From: Provencibacterium sp.
GTDB taxonomy: Bacteria > Bacillota > Clostridia > Oscillospirales > Ruminococcaceae
Length of the DNA: 47,214 nt
Direction of reading: 5' to 3'
NCBI GenBank assembly: GCA_022792175.1
Contig: JAAWAN010000001.1
Location: forward strand, 1-47,214
Both the position numbers and the translations under genes were made by a program. The notes beneath the pieces are model-generated. The model saw nothing but the letters and a program-made list of their open reading frames with translations. It had not been told where the DNA came from and did no database searches. Below are positions 16,041-25,097 of this stretch, one piece after another; position 1 is the stretch's first letter, and every line of letters starts with the position of its first letter.

Positions 16041-16487
16041 TCAGCGGCCGGTGCTCCCCCAGCCGCCGCCGGCGCGCGCCGTATCCGGGAGCTCCCCCGT
16101 CTCCTCCAGCTGGGGCAGAAGAACCGGAACCACCACCAGCTGGGCAATCCGGTCGCCCGGAAAAACCGTATAGCTCTCCCTCGAGTGGTTATGAAGCCCC
16201 ACCTTAATCTCCCCCCGGTAGTCGGAATCCATTACGCCAACGGCGTTAGCCGGCGCAATTCCATATTTAACCCCCAAACCGCTGCGGCCAAAAACCAGCC
16301 CCACCGTCTCCCGCCCCGGCAGGGCGGCGGCAATCCCGGTGCCAATCAGGGCGGTCTGCCCCGGCTCTATCGTAACCGGTTCCAAAATATCGGCGCACAG
16401 ATCATAGCCGGCGCTTCCCTCGGTCGCCCGGATAGGCAGCCGGGCTGTCGGCGTCAGCCTTTTTATCAGAAGCTTTTCTTCCTTCAT
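16041..16487 (-). CDS. dut: Deoxyuridine 5'-triphosphate nucleotidohydrolase
   Basis: A 148-residue trimeric dUTPase that converts dUTP to dUMP and pyrophosphate. The five family motifs are in order: SAGYDLCA (motif 1), FGRSGLGVKYG (motif 2), GVMDSDYRGEI (motif 3), PGDRIAQLVV (motif 4), and the glycine-rich GGGWGSTGR tail (motif 5, where Trp replaces the usual Phe). It lies between the U32 gene and maf, with short gaps, in a probable zapA-U32-dut-maf operon. Confidence 0.95.
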   Translation of the reverse strand: MKEEKLLIKRLTPTARLPIRATEGSAGYDLCADILEPVTIEPGQTALIGTGIAAALPGRETVGLVFGRSGLGVKYGIAPANAVGVMDSDYRGEIKVGLHNHSRESYTVFPGDRIAQLVVVPVLLPQLEETGELPDTARAGGGWGSTGR

Positions 16488-16540
16488 CCTTCATCCCTCT
16501 TTTTGTTCAAAGCGTCCGCCTGCTGCGGGCCAGACTTTGT

Positions 16541-18604
16541 TCACTGCACCTTTCTGAAATAGAGCCCGCGCGTAAAGTGCGTCCCCTCCGGCAGCGGCTC
16601 TTTTCTCTCGTAGCTTTCCAGCACCTGCAGCGCCTCTCGCGCCGTCTCCTCCAAAAAGCAGAACCACCAGAAATCAATGCCGGAAAATTCATCCTGCCGC
16701 TCCCCTAAAAAGATGCGCTCGCAGTTATAAAGCTGGCTGATGCCGCTAACACAGCAGACCGGATAGCGCGCCGCCCGCCGGTCGCTGAGAAAGCCGCCCT
16801 GCTTTTTGCAGCGCGCGCAGCTGCCCAGCGCATTTTTCACCGGGCACGCCCGCATGCTCATCAGCGGCAGCCGCCCATAGCCGATAATCCCGCGCGGCAG
16901 CGCGGCGCCCAGCTCCCGTATTTTCGCCGCATGCAGCTCGGCCGAGAGGGTGCACTCCGAAAGGCCCAGCGCGGCATATTCCTCCAGTGCGGCGGTGCTG
17001 GCAATATTGAGCGTATAATCCCCGATGAGCGAAAAGCCCAGCTGCCTGCCCATGCGGATGGCCGCTAATCCCCCGCAGAGCAGGGTATGCACCCCGGCCT
17101 CATAAATTTTTGAAAGGGTCGAAAACAGCGCCTGCTCTTCAAAGCAGATGGCGCCGGTACGCACCGCCAGCCGGGGAAGAAAGGGGGCTATCCAGTCCTC
17201 GCGCAGCAGCCGCAGCAGCTGCTGCGGATAAAGCGCGGCCAGCTCGCAGCGCGCGAGCAGCTCAGGCGTGCACTGGCTGGCCAGAGCGGGCAGCAGCCGG
17301 TATCCCGGCTTCTCCTTTCCCCGATGGGGAAGGATTTCCGGCAAAGGCATTGGTGAAAACGGCCGGGGCTGCAGCGCGGCGCGCTGCCGGGAAAGCGCCG
17401 AAGCCGCCTGCCTGCGCAGCGCGTTGAGCGCCGAAACCGGCAGGGTGAGCCCCTCCCCGATTTCGCAGCGAAGCGACTGCACCCGGTAAGGGGTGCCGCC
17501 CATTTTTAAAAGGGAACGCCCCGCTGTTTTTTCATCCAGCGGGCGGTGGATGGCCGTCTCCGGCACCGGGCCGAGGGCTTTTGCAGCATGGCCATCTTCA
17601 TCGTCCATGGTGAGCGCGGCCGGCATTCCCTGCCGAAGCTGCAGCCGCAGAGAAACCGGCACCCGTCCGCTCTCCTCCCGCCAGAGAGCGCGCAGCTCCC
17701 CCGCCGCCTGGGCGAAAGCATCCGCATCCTCCTTCGAGCGAACGCCGAACATCTCCCGGCGCTGCCCGGTAAAATAGCCGTCGGTAAAGCCGCTGCGGGA
17801 AAAAGCCCCACGCAAAAGGCGCATATCCGGCTGCTGCCCGGCCCGCGCCTGGGCAGCCGCGCTCACCGCCGCCGCTACATAGTCCGGCCCCTTCATGCGC
17901 CCCTCCAGCTTTATCGAGCAGACTCCCGCCCTCTCCAGCGCCTGCATATGCTGGGGGGTGAGCAGCGAAAGGTCTTTGAGCGAGAGAGCATGCGTTCCCG
18001 CCCCGCCGGCCGAAAAGGGGAGCCGGCAGGGCTGCGCACACAGGCCCCGGTTGCCGCTGCGCCCGCCGATCATCGCGCTCAGCAGGCACTGCCCGGAGAC
18101 CGACATGCACAGTGCCCCATGCCCGAACACCTCGATTTCAATCGGCGAGCGGGCGCAGATGTTTTCAATTTCCGAAAGAGAGAGTTCCCGCGCAAGCACC
18201 GCCCGGGAAAAGCCCATCTCGGCGAGCTGCAGAACCCCCTGCAGGCTGTGCACGCTCATCTGAGTCGACGCATGCAGCCGCATGGAGGGCGCACAGCTTT
18301 TCACAAGGCGCAGGATGCCCAAATCCTCAATAATCAGCGCCTCGACACCCGCCTCGCAGGCGGCGCGCAGGATCTCCTGCGCCTCCTCATATTCCGTATC
18401 AAAAAGCATGGTATTGAGCGTTAGATGAATTTTTACCCCCCGCTCGTTGCAAAGCTGCGCGGTCTTTAGAAGATCCTCCTGCGTAAAATTCTGCGCGCCC
18501 CGGCGCGCATTGAGGCCGCCCAGCCCCAGATAAACTGCATCCGCCCCGCAGCGCAGCGCAGCCAAAAGGCTTTCCCTGCTGCCGGCAGGGGCCAGTATCT
18601 CCAT
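16541..18604 (-). CDS. Peptidase U32 family protein, RlhA-like (23S rRNA hydroxylase type)
   Basis: A 687-residue U32-family protein with a C-terminal extension, the architecture of E. coli RlhA (YdcP), which hydroxylates a 23S rRNA cytidine. The N-terminal TIM-barrel part starts ILAPAGSRESLLAAL and carries the U32 hallmark EVFGHGALCMSVSGQCLLS...GNRGLCAQPCR (about residues 158-195). A second cysteine group lies near the C-terminus (CPVKN, CARCKK, VCC), and a DUF3656-like region lies between. The family name peptidase is historical; RNA modification is the better guess. The ATG at 18604 overlaps the zapA stop (TGATG), so the two are coupled. Confidence 0.85.
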   Translation of the reverse strand: MEILAPAGSRESLLAALRCGADAVYLGLGGLNARRGAQNFTQEDLLKTAQLCNERGVKIHLTLNTMLFDTEYEEAQEILRAACEAGVEALIIEDLGILRLVKSCAPSMRLHASTQMSVHSLQGVLQLAEMGFSRAVLARELSLSEIENICARSPIEIEVFGHGALCMSVSGQCLLSAMIGGRSGNRGLCAQPCRLPFSAGGAGTHALSLKDLSLLTPQHMQALERAGVCSIKLEGRMKGPDYVAAAVSAAAQARAGQQPDMRLLRGAFSRSGFTDGYFTGQRREMFGVRSKEDADAFAQAAGELRALWREESGRVPVSLRLQLRQGMPAALTMDDEDGHAAKALGPVPETAIHRPLDEKTAGRSLLKMGGTPYRVQSLRCEIGEGLTLPVSALNALRRQAASALSRQRAALQPRPFSPMPLPEILPHRGKEKPGYRLLPALASQCTPELLARCELAALYPQQLLRLLREDWIAPFLPRLAVRTGAICFEEQALFSTLSKIYEAGVHTLLCGGLAAIRMGRQLGFSLIGDYTLNIASTAALEEYAALGLSECTLSAELHAAKIRELGAALPRGIIGYGRLPLMSMRACPVKNALGSCARCKKQGGFLSDRRAARYPVCCVSGISQLYNCERIFLGERQDEFSGIDFWWFCFLEETAREALQVLESYERKEPLPEGTHFTRGLYFRKVQ

Positions 18605-18996
18605 CAATTTTTCTCCTTCTCCTCCTGCACCGCGCCCCTCTGGCCTTTCTGGCGGTTCTGCCCGCGCGCAGAAGAAAGCTCCCTGCGCAGCCGGGTTACC
18701 TCGCTGCGCAGCTCGTCCGCCTCCATGCGCGCGCGCGCCGCATCCTCCAGATAGCCGGTCAGCTGCTCGCGGATATGGTCGGCATTCTGCTCGCTTTTGC
18801 GGCGGCTGTCCGCATAATCCATCATACAGAGTATCAGTGCATCATTCAGCGAGAGCGCAGAGTTGCGCTCGAGCACGGCCGAAAGCTGCCGGTCAATTTC
18901 CGCCGCCAGATCCAGCACATATTCCTCCGGCTCGGTCGTTGAGATGGTATAAGGCATGCCGCCTATTTTCAGCTTAATCCTGTTGATGATCTCCAT
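18604..18996 (-). CDS. zapA: Cell division protein ZapA
   Basis: A 130-residue ZapA, which binds FtsZ and promotes bundling of protofilaments at the division ring. The N-terminal globular part (IKLKIGGMPYTISTTEPEEYVLDLA) matches the family, followed by LNDALILCMMDYAD and a long coiled-coil helix (about residues 65-115). The basic Arg/Gln-rich tail is unusual but low in complexity. The ATG at 18996 follows GGAGG at 11 bases; a TTG at 19014 would overlap that site. Its pairing with the U32 gene is common in Clostridia. It heads the operon zapA-U32-dut-maf. Confidence 0.92.
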   Translation of the reverse strand: MEIINRIKLKIGGMPYTISTTEPEEYVLDLAAEIDRQLSAVLERNSALSLNDALILCMMDYADSRRKSEQNADHIREQLTGYLEDAARARMEADELRSEVTRLRRELSSARGQNRQKGQRGAVQEEKEKN

Positions 18997-19119
18997 TTGG
19001 GATCCAACCTCCAAAAAGGGCGCCAGATTTTTTCATGTAAAAACCGCCCGCAGCCGCCGATGGCCATAAAAAGAGCGGTCCCTCTCGCTATACAGGTATC
19101 CTCCGGCAAACCGGATATA

Positions 19120-19160
19120 GGGAACAAAAGCAAAATGCGCCGCACTTTGCTTTTGCTCCC
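19120..19160 (-). other. 19-bp hairpin in zapA leader
   Basis: Read as minus-strand RNA, 19160-19142 pairs with 19138-19120 over 19 positions with two G-U pairs and a three-base loop. On the plus strand the same positions would be A-C mismatches, so the structure favours the zapA transcript. No U-run follows, so it is not a standard terminator. Confidence 0.55.
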
Positions 19161-19210
19161 CTGCATTCTGCCAGCAGCTCTGCCGGAGGGGCATTTTCAC
19201 TTTCTTCTTC

Positions 19211-19239
19211 ATTATAAACTATTTCCGCGCGGTTAAAAA
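19211..19239 (-). promoter_or_regulatory. Putative promoter of zapA operon
   Basis: Minus strand: perfect TATAAT (19211-19216), 17-base spacer, weak TTTTTA -35 (19234-19239). It predicts a leader of about 200 bases that contains the hairpin at 19120-19160. Confidence 0.45.
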
Positions 19240-19402
19240 GCCCATTTCCCGAATTTTTTCCTTCCGGCGGCAATTCTTTTCCTCTTCGGCCATCCCTGCC
19301 CTCTTCGGCAGAGAAGCGCCGCTCTCTCATCTTTTGCCTGCTGTGTATCGGAAAGAGTTTTGGTTGAAATGTACAGGAATCTGCGAATCTGTTCAAACCT
19401 GC

Positions 19403-19431
19403 TTGCGAATTCCTTCCCAATGCGGTATAAT
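19403..19431 (+). promoter_or_regulatory. Promoter of glgP
   Basis: TTGCGA (19403-19408), 17-base spacer, perfect TATAAT (19426-19431). It gives a leader of about 147 bases, which includes a small GGAGGAATATGCCTCC hairpin near 19538-19553. Confidence 0.65.
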
Positions 19432-19584
19432 AAAAAAGATGCGTCAGCCTATTTTGTGGCCGGATGCCCCGGATTCGAAAGGGATCGGAAAAGTACCGTT
19501 CCCCCGGGAGCGCCGCGCCCTGGCTGGAGGAATATGCCTCCTTACAGATGCTTTTGCACCGTTTGCCAGAAAGGAATGTTTTAG

Positions 19585-21978
19585 ATGGAGTATACCGCTC
19601 TCGAAATTCGCCAGCTGATTTCCCATTACCTGAACGAGTCTGTCGGCCTGCCGGAAGAAAGCGCTTCCGACCTGCAGTTTTACAAGGCAACCGTTATGGC
19701 TGTGAAGGATATTCTGGAGAAGAAGCGCCGGCTGTTCATGTCTCATTCACGCAGCGAGGGCCGCAAGCAGGCCTATTACCTGTGCATGGAGTTTCTGCTG
19801 GGCAGAAGCCTGAAAAATTCGATCGCCAACCTCTGCCTGGAAGAGCCCTTTCAGCAGGCGCTCGAGCAGATAAACGTCAAGCTGGAAAACCTCTATGAAT
19901 ATGAGCCGGATGCCGGCCTCGGAAACGGCGGCCTCGGCCGCCTGGCCGCCTGCTTTATGGATGCGCTCGCCACCACCGGCTACCCGGCAATGGGCTACTG
20001 CCTGCTCTATGAATTCGGCATCTTCAAGCAGCAGCTGGTAGATGGCTGGCAGAATGAGCTGCCCGACTACTGGCTGCCCGGAGGCGAGGTCTGGCTGACC
20101 CCCATGCCGGAGCATGCGGTAGAGGTCCGCTTCGGCGGAACGGTGAAGGAATCCTGGGAGAATAACTACCACCGCCTCGAGCACACCGGCTACACCTCGG
20201 TTATGGCCCTGCCCTATGATATCAATATCTCCGGCTACAAAGGCGAGGCGGTCAGCCGCCTGCGGCTCTGGAAGGCAAAGGGAACCGGCTTTAACATGGA
20301 GCTTTTCAACCGCGGCGAATATTCCGGCGCGGTGGGCGACAGCGCCATGGCGGAGGCCATCAGCAAAATCCTCTATCCGAACGACAACCACCGCGAGGGC
20401 AAGCTTCTGCGCTTAAAGCAGCAGTATTTCCTGACGAGCGCCTCCATATCCGATATTGTGCGCCGCCATATGGAAATTTATGGAACTCTTGAAAATTTCC
20501 CGGAGAAAAATGCCATTCACCTGAACGATACCCATCCGATTCTGGCTATCCCTGAGCTGATGCGCATGCTGCTGGATGAATGCGGTTATTCCTGGGAGCA
20601 CGCCTACCATATTGTTTCAAATACCTTTACTTATACCAACCACACCGTTATGCCCGAGGCGCTCGAGTGCTGGGATGAGGACCTGTTTAAAAACCTGCTC
20701 CCGCGCATCTATCAAATCGTCTGCGAAATCAACAACCGCTTCTGCCGCGAGCTGTATGAGCGTCATCACCTGGATTCGATAACGGTGGGGCGCATGGCGA
20801 TTCTCGGCAACCATTCGGTGCGCATGGCCAACCTTGCCGTCTGCGTCTGCAGCAAGGTAAACGGCGTTTCCAAGCTGCATTCCGATATTCTCAAAGGCCA
20901 GGTATTTGCCGATTTCTACCGCCTGACCCCCAGAAAGTTTACCAGCGTTACCAACGGCATCGCCTCGCGGCGGTGGCTGCACCAGTCAAACCCCGGGCTC
21001 TCCTCGCTTTTGTGTGAGCTGCTTGGAGAAAACTATCAGGAGGATCTCTCCTCCCTCTCCGGGCTGCTGAAGTACAGCGGCGACCATGCGGTGCTTGACC
21101 GCCTGGCGGATATCAAGCAGCAGAACAAGCGCCGCCTGTCCGATTACCTCGTGCGCCACAATTCAACCGCTTTAAACCCCGATTCCATTTTCGATGTACA
21201 GGTAAAACGCCTGCATGAATATAAGCGCCAGCATCTCAATGCGCTGCGCATTATCTCCTACTATCAGTATCTCAAGGCCCACCCGAATGCCGATTTCCCG
21301 CCGCGCACCTTCATTTTCGGCGCCAAGGCGGCTCCTGGCTACTTTCTGGCCAAACAGATTATCAAGCTCATCTGCTCGCTACGCAATATGATTGACCGGG
21401 ACCCGGCGGTGCGCGGCAAAATGCAGATTGTCTATCTGGAGGACTACCGGGTCACCCTCTCTGAGCTGCTCATGCCCGCTTCGGAAATCTCCGAGCAGAT
21501 TTCGCTCGCCGGCACCGAGGCCAGCGGCACCAGCAACATGAAGTTCATGCTAAACGGCGCCATTACCCTCGGAACGATGGATGGCGCAAATGTTGAAATC
21601 TATGATGCCGTCGGGGAAGAAAACATCGTCATCTTCGGCATGAACACCCCCGAGGTCAACGCCCTCAAGGCCAAGGGCTACAGCCCTCACCAGATCTATC
21701 AGTCGAATGACCGGCTGCGCGCGGCTATTGATATGCTGCGCTCCGGCATTGCGGGCAATACTTTTGAGGATATTTACCAGTCGCTCGTTTACAGCGATCC
21801 CTATATGGTGCTCGCCGATTTCGATGACTATATGCGCGCGAGCGATAAGGCCATCGGCCTGTATCAGGACTGCTACCGCTGGCAGGATATCTCGCTGCAC
21901 AATATCGGCAACAGCGGCATCTTCTGCGCCGACCGCGCTATTCGCGAGTATGCGCAGAACATCTGGAAGCTGGATTAG
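19585..21978 (+). CDS. glgP: Glycogen/starch/alpha-glucan phosphorylase
   Basis: A 797-residue GT35 phosphorylase that releases glucose 1-phosphate from alpha-1,4-glucans. It matches the family length (about 800). The N-terminal half has the GLGNGGLGRLAACF-type glycine-rich region, with DLPDYW-like substrate contacts (ELPDYWLPGG). The C-terminal half holds the pyridoxal phosphate site EASGTSNMKFMLNGA with Lys653; the usual Gly before Asn is Ser here. The ATG at 19585 follows AAGGA by nine bases. It acts with the GH13 enzyme downstream in glycogen or maltodextrin breakdown; a 435-base gap with a structured element separates them. Confidence 0.96.
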   Translation: MEYTALEIRQLISHYLNESVGLPEESASDLQFYKATVMAVKDILEKKRRLFMSHSRSEGRKQAYYLCMEFLLGRSLKNSIANLCLEEPFQQALEQINVKLENLYEYEPDAGLGNGGLGRLAACFMDALATTGYPAMGYCLLYEFGIFKQQLVDGWQNELPDYWLPGGEVWLTPMPEHAVEVRFGGTVKESWENNYHRLEHTGYTSVMALPYDINISGYKGEAVSRLRLWKAKGTGFNMELFNRGEYSGAVGDSAMAEAISKILYPNDNHREGKLLRLKQQYFLTSASISDIVRRHMEIYGTLENFPEKNAIHLNDTHPILAIPELMRMLLDECGYSWEHAYHIVSNTFTYTNHTVMPEALECWDEDLFKNLLPRIYQIVCEINNRFCRELYERHHLDSITVGRMAILGNHSVRMANLAVCVCSKVNGVSKLHSDILKGQVFADFYRLTPRKFTSVTNGIASRRWLHQSNPGLSSLLCELLGENYQEDLSSLSGLLKYSGDHAVLDRLADIKQQNKRRLSDYLVRHNSTALNPDSIFDVQVKRLHEYKRQHLNALRIISYYQYLKAHPNADFPPRTFIFGAKAAPGYFLAKQIIKLICSLRNMIDRDPAVRGKMQIVYLEDYRVTLSELLMPASEISEQISLAGTEASGTSNMKFMLNGAITLGTMDGANVEIYDAVGEENIVIFGMNTPEVNALKAKGYSPHQIYQSNDRLRAAIDMLRSGIAGNTFEDIYQSLVYSDPYMVLADFDDYMRASDKAIGLYQDCYRWQDISLHNIGNSGIFCADRAIREYAQNIWKLD

Positions 21979-22413
21979 CTTTTTCTCTCCTTCCTCTTTT
22001 TTGCGCCGCAGTGCAAAAGGCCCCCGCTTTCCTCGGCAGTTATTCAGGTATAATTTTTCAACAGCGGTTTTCCCCCGAGGGGCGCTGTCAACCAGCCCTC
22101 TTTTCACAGAAAGAAGGCTCCCTCTGTCTGGCGGCTCAGACAAAGACCGCTTTCAGTTTCCATAAAACATCTGCTTTACACGCCCGAAAACAGTTTTTCA
22201 GGGGGAGCGCTACAAAGGTGCCAAAAGAACGGCTGTTCTTTGCATTTTGTGGCGCTCCCTTCTTCTCGCTGAGGGCGCTTCCTGTCAGAATGCAGCCTTT
22301 TTTCTCCCTGCGGCAAGCCCTCTGCAGCTTTTCTCCCCTTTTTTGTTTTATCCCGTTTTCCCTCTCCCGGCCCTGCCGGGAATGGGGGGCTTTCCAAGAA
22401 AGGAATGTTTACC
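21979..22413 (+). other. glgP-GH13 intergenic region
   Basis: This 435-base stretch is pyrimidine-rich on the plus strand. I see no gene with a ribosome site in it. The open frames that cross it are extensions of flanking shadows. The only strong feature is the hairpin at 22203-22259. Confidence 0.5.
22203..22259 (+). other. Long imperfect hairpin between glgP and GH13
   Basis: Plus-strand RNA folds into a stem of about 25 bp: GGGAGCGCTACA with TGTGGCGCTCCC (12 pairs, one G-U), then an inner part ending GAAC-GGCT-GTTC with two single-base bulges. It is followed by CTTCTTCTC, only weakly U-rich. It could be a weak glgP terminator or a processing site. Confidence 0.55.
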
Positions 22414-24297
22414 ATGCACCACCCTTATGACAGCTTTGATCCTCTCTGCAAAAGCCCCTTTGGGGCCGCATGCGCGGGGAGCAAGGTCCATTTTTCCATT
22501 CTCCTGAGCGCCTTTACCCTGCCGCAGAGCTGCTCGCTGCTGCTCTACCGGGACGATGAATTTGAAACGCCTGAGCGCTGCCCGCTCTCTCTGCTTGAAA
22601 GCACTGCCGGCGGCAACCGCTATGGCTGCACCCTGCAGCTGAGCGAGCGCCCGCAGCTCTACTTCTACTGCTTCGAGGTTGTCTGCCCGGATGGCCCGCG
22701 CCAGATACGGAAAATCGATGCGCACTGCGGCGACTTCAGCGAAACGGGGGAGCTCTGGCAGCTGACCGTTTATGACCCTGCCTACTCTGTTCCCCGGCTG
22801 CCCGAGCATGGGATCATTTATCAGATATTTCCCGATCGCTTCTGCTGCAGCGGCCAGCCAAAGCAGAATGTCCCCTCCGACCGGACGCTGCACCCCACCT
22901 GGGAGGAGATGCCGGAATATCTGCCGAACCGGGAGGGGAAAATTACCAACTCCGACTATTTCGGGGGCGATCTGGAGGGAATCCGCCAGCATCTCGGCTA
23001 TCTGAAATCCCTGGGGGTCTCGCTCATCTATCTCAATCCCATCTTCGAGGCGCACTCCAACCACCGCTACAATGTGGCCGACTATTTTTGCGTCGATCCG
23101 CTTCTGGGCTCCACCGAGGATTTTAAGCGGCTGTGCGCCGACGCGCGGGAGATGGGAATCGGCATCCTGCTCGATGGGGTATTCAGCCACACCGGCGCGG
23201 ACAGCGTCTACTTCAACCGGGAGGGACGCTATGGCGGCACAGGCGCCTTTCGCGATCCGGAAAGCCCCTACCGGTCCTGGTATAAATTTGAGGAATATCC
23301 CAACCGCTACCACTCCTGGTGGGGATTCGATACCCTGCCCGAAGTCAGGGAGGAAACGCCTGACTTTCTGGAATTTATCTGCGGGGAAAATGGCGTTATC
23401 CGCCACTGGATGCGACTGGGGGCCGCAGGATTCCGGCTCGATGTGGCCGACGAGCTGCCCGATATTATTCTGGACCGGCTGCGCGAAGCGGTCAAGGCGG
23501 AAAACCCGAACGGCATTTTAATCGGCGAGGTATGGGAGGATGCCTCCAACAAAATCGCCTATTCCCAGCGCAGGCGCTACCTGCTCGGCGCCCAGCTCGA
23601 TTCGGTGATGAACTATCCGTTCATGAATGCGGTGCTCCGCTATATCCGTTACGGGGACAGTCTGGCCCTTTACTATGGGGTGCTGAGCATTCTGGAAAAC
23701 TACCCCACCCCCTCGGTGCAGCTGCTCTTTAATTCTCTTTCCACCCATGATACCGCGCGCGCCATCACCGTTTTAGCGGGCGAGGAATATATGGGCGACG
23801 ACCGCCAGTGGCAGTTTGAACACCACTTTTTGCGCTCCGAGCAGTATGAACGGGGACGGCGCCTGCTGCTGCTGGCTTATACGCTGCTCTACTTTCTGCC
23901 CGGCCTTCCCTGCCTGTACTATGGGGATGAGGCCGGCCTCTCCGGCTGGCGCGACCCCTTCAACCGCACTCCCTATCCCTGGGGGCACGAGGATCAGGAG
24001 CTGATCAGCCGCTTTCAGCTGCTCGGCAAAATTTACCGGGAGAACCCCTTCCTGCAGGAGGCCCCCTTTATCCCGGTCATTTCGACAGACGATCTGTTTA
24101 TCTATCAGCGCAGAAGCGGCGGCCGCTCGCTGAGCGTCATTGTCAACCGCGGAGATATTCCCTATGACCTGCGGAGCATCCCCTCCGGAGGAAAGGTAAC
24201 CATTATCACCGGCCGCTTCGAGCATGGTGAGCTCTATCCGCTCTCGGCTATTGTTGTCCTCCGTGAGCAAGCGGATGAAAAAGGGGCCTTATTATAA
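22414..24297 (+). CDS. GH13 alpha-glucan hydrolase (neopullulanase/cyclomaltodextrinase type)
   Basis: A 627-residue alpha-amylase family enzyme without a signal peptide, so intracellular. An N-terminal beta domain of the CBM34/neopullulanase type (about residues 1-125) precedes the catalytic barrel, which opens with IIYQIFPDRF near residue 133. Catalytic residues: nucleophile Asp343 in GFRLDVADE, acid/base Glu372 in LIGEVWEDAS, and Asp446 in STHDTAR. The C-terminal beta domain ends near YPLSAIVVLRE. The ATG at 22414 follows AAAGGA by nine bases; the ATG at 22405 directly abuts that site. It probably cleaves maltodextrins or branch points, with GlgP acting on the linear ends. The exact specificity cannot be read from sequence. 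Confidence 0.9.
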   Translation: MHHPYDSFDPLCKSPFGAACAGSKVHFSILLSAFTLPQSCSLLLYRDDEFETPERCPLSLLESTAGGNRYGCTLQLSERPQLYFYCFEVVCPDGPRQIRKIDAHCGDFSETGELWQLTVYDPAYSVPRLPEHGIIYQIFPDRFCCSGQPKQNVPSDRTLHPTWEEMPEYLPNREGKITNSDYFGGDLEGIRQHLGYLKSLGVSLIYLNPIFEAHSNHRYNVADYFCVDPLLGSTEDFKRLCADAREMGIGILLDGVFSHTGADSVYFNREGRYGGTGAFRDPESPYRSWYKFEEYPNRYHSWWGFDTLPEVREETPDFLEFICGENGVIRHWMRLGAAGFRLDVADELPDIILDRLREAVKAENPNGILIGEVWEDASNKIAYSQRRRYLLGAQLDSVMNYPFMNAVLRYIRYGDSLALYYGVLSILENYPTPSVQLLFNSLSTHDTARAITVLAGEEYMGDDRQWQFEHHFLRSEQYERGRRLLLLAYTLLYFLPGLPCLYYGDEAGLSGWRDPFNRTPYPWGHEDQELISRFQLLGKIYRENPFLQEAPFIPVISTDDLFIYQRRSGGRSLSVIVNRGDIPYDLRSIPSGGKVTIITGRFEHGELYPLSAIVVLREQADEKGALL

Positions 24298-24341
24298 AAA
24301 AGCGCGCTGCAAAACTTTCGTTTTGCAGCGCGCCCTTTTTC
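24296..24341. terminator. Bidirectional intrinsic terminator
   Basis: Perfect 14-bp stem (24302-24315 with 24320-24333) and a TTTC loop, AAAAAA before it and CCTTTTT after it. It sits between the convergent GH13 and CPT-like genes. Confidence 0.85.
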
Positions 24342-24360
24342 CAGCCGCCGTTAAAGGCAA

Positions 24361-24873
24361 TCAATAAAACAGCTTTTCCATGATTTTATCGGCGCAGGCT
24401 TTGGAGGAGAGAACGCTCGTATCCACCCGCAGGCTGTAGGCGATCCCCTTCGCCATACAGTCCTGCTGCTCCTGCGACTGGGTTTCATAGCGGTCGCCGC
24501 GCAGCAGATTGCGCTGCCGGCAGATGGAAAGTGGGCAATAGACCTCCACAATGTCCAGCGGGTTTTCCCGCAGGATTTCGCTCATCTGCCGGTAATGGGG
24601 AGATATCTCCTCCCGTTCTACGAGAATGCCATCGAGCAGCACATGCTTTCCCATATCCGAAAAGAGCTTCGCCGTGTGGTACATCATGAGGATGGCCTCG
24701 CTGAGATATTTCCAGTAGTCCCTCTTCAGGTACTGCTCCCCGACCGTCTGCTGGAAAAGGTCATTGGCAAGCACCCAGAAGAAGATATCCTCCCGCGCCT
24801 GCAGCGCATCCACAATCGAGGTCTTTCCCGAGCTGGTTACGCCGTTTAAAAAGAGAATCCGCCCCTTTTCCAA
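24361..24873 (-). CDS. Chloramphenicol phosphotransferase-like P-loop kinase
   Basis: A 170-residue P-loop protein of the CPT-like family. The Walker A NGVTSSGKTS is at residues 10-19. The middle has HVLLDGILVE, a Walker B-like strand with Asp, and a basic region CRQRNLLRGDR typical of a kinase lid. Family members include an O-phosphotransferase that inactivates chloramphenicol, but most relatives are uncharacterised and no resistance should be inferred. The TTG start at 24873 is set by AAAGGAGGGG five or six bases upstream. It overlaps the end of the small membrane-protein gene by 28 bases, so it is likely coupled. Confidence 0.75.
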   Translation of the reverse strand: MEKGRILFLNGVTSSGKTSIVDALQAREDIFFWVLANDLFQQTVGEQYLKRDYWKYLSEAILMMYHTAKLFSDMGKHVLLDGILVEREEISPHYRQMSEILRENPLDIVEVYCPLSICRQRNLLRGDRYETQSQEQQDCMAKGIAYSLRVDTSVLSSKACADKIMEKLFY

Positions 24874-25097
24874 GCTGCCCCCTCCTTTCTTCGCCTTTTT
24901 GCGGCCAAATGGCGGGCTTTTATCCAGAGAAAAAGCTCATAAAGGCCGGTGAAAAACAGACCGGCGCACCCCAGAAGCCCCAGCGCCGCAAACGGATAGA
25001 GCACCGCCGGCAAAAAGCTCCCCTGCAAAATGAGGATGCCCAGGCACAGGCAGCACAGCAACAGGCAGCTAACCGACAAAAGGCGTATCCTTTTCAT
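24846..25097 (-). CDS. Small two-helix membrane protein, unknown
   Basis: An 83-residue protein I do not recognise. It has two hydrophobic segments (about residues 5-25 and 30-58) and a Lys/Arg-rich cytoplasmic tail. The ATG overlaps the stop of the RNA methyltransferase by four bases (ATGA), with GGAG one base upstream; the gene's 3' end overlaps the CPT-like gene. The tight packing of three genes argues that it is real and translated by coupling. Confidence 0.6.
   Translation of the reverse strand: MKRIRLLSVSCLLLCCLCLGILILQGSFLPAVLYPFAALGLLGCAGLFFTGLYELFLWIKARHLAAKRRRKEGAAWKRGGFSF

Noticed and set aside
16541-18604. Secreted collagenase/protease
   Set aside because: No signal peptide; U32 proteins with this long C-terminal extension match rRNA-modifying RlhA rather than proteases.
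24361-24873. Chloramphenicol resistance gene
   Set aside because: Only general CPT-like P-loop features are visible; most relatives are not resistance enzymes and the context is housekeeping.
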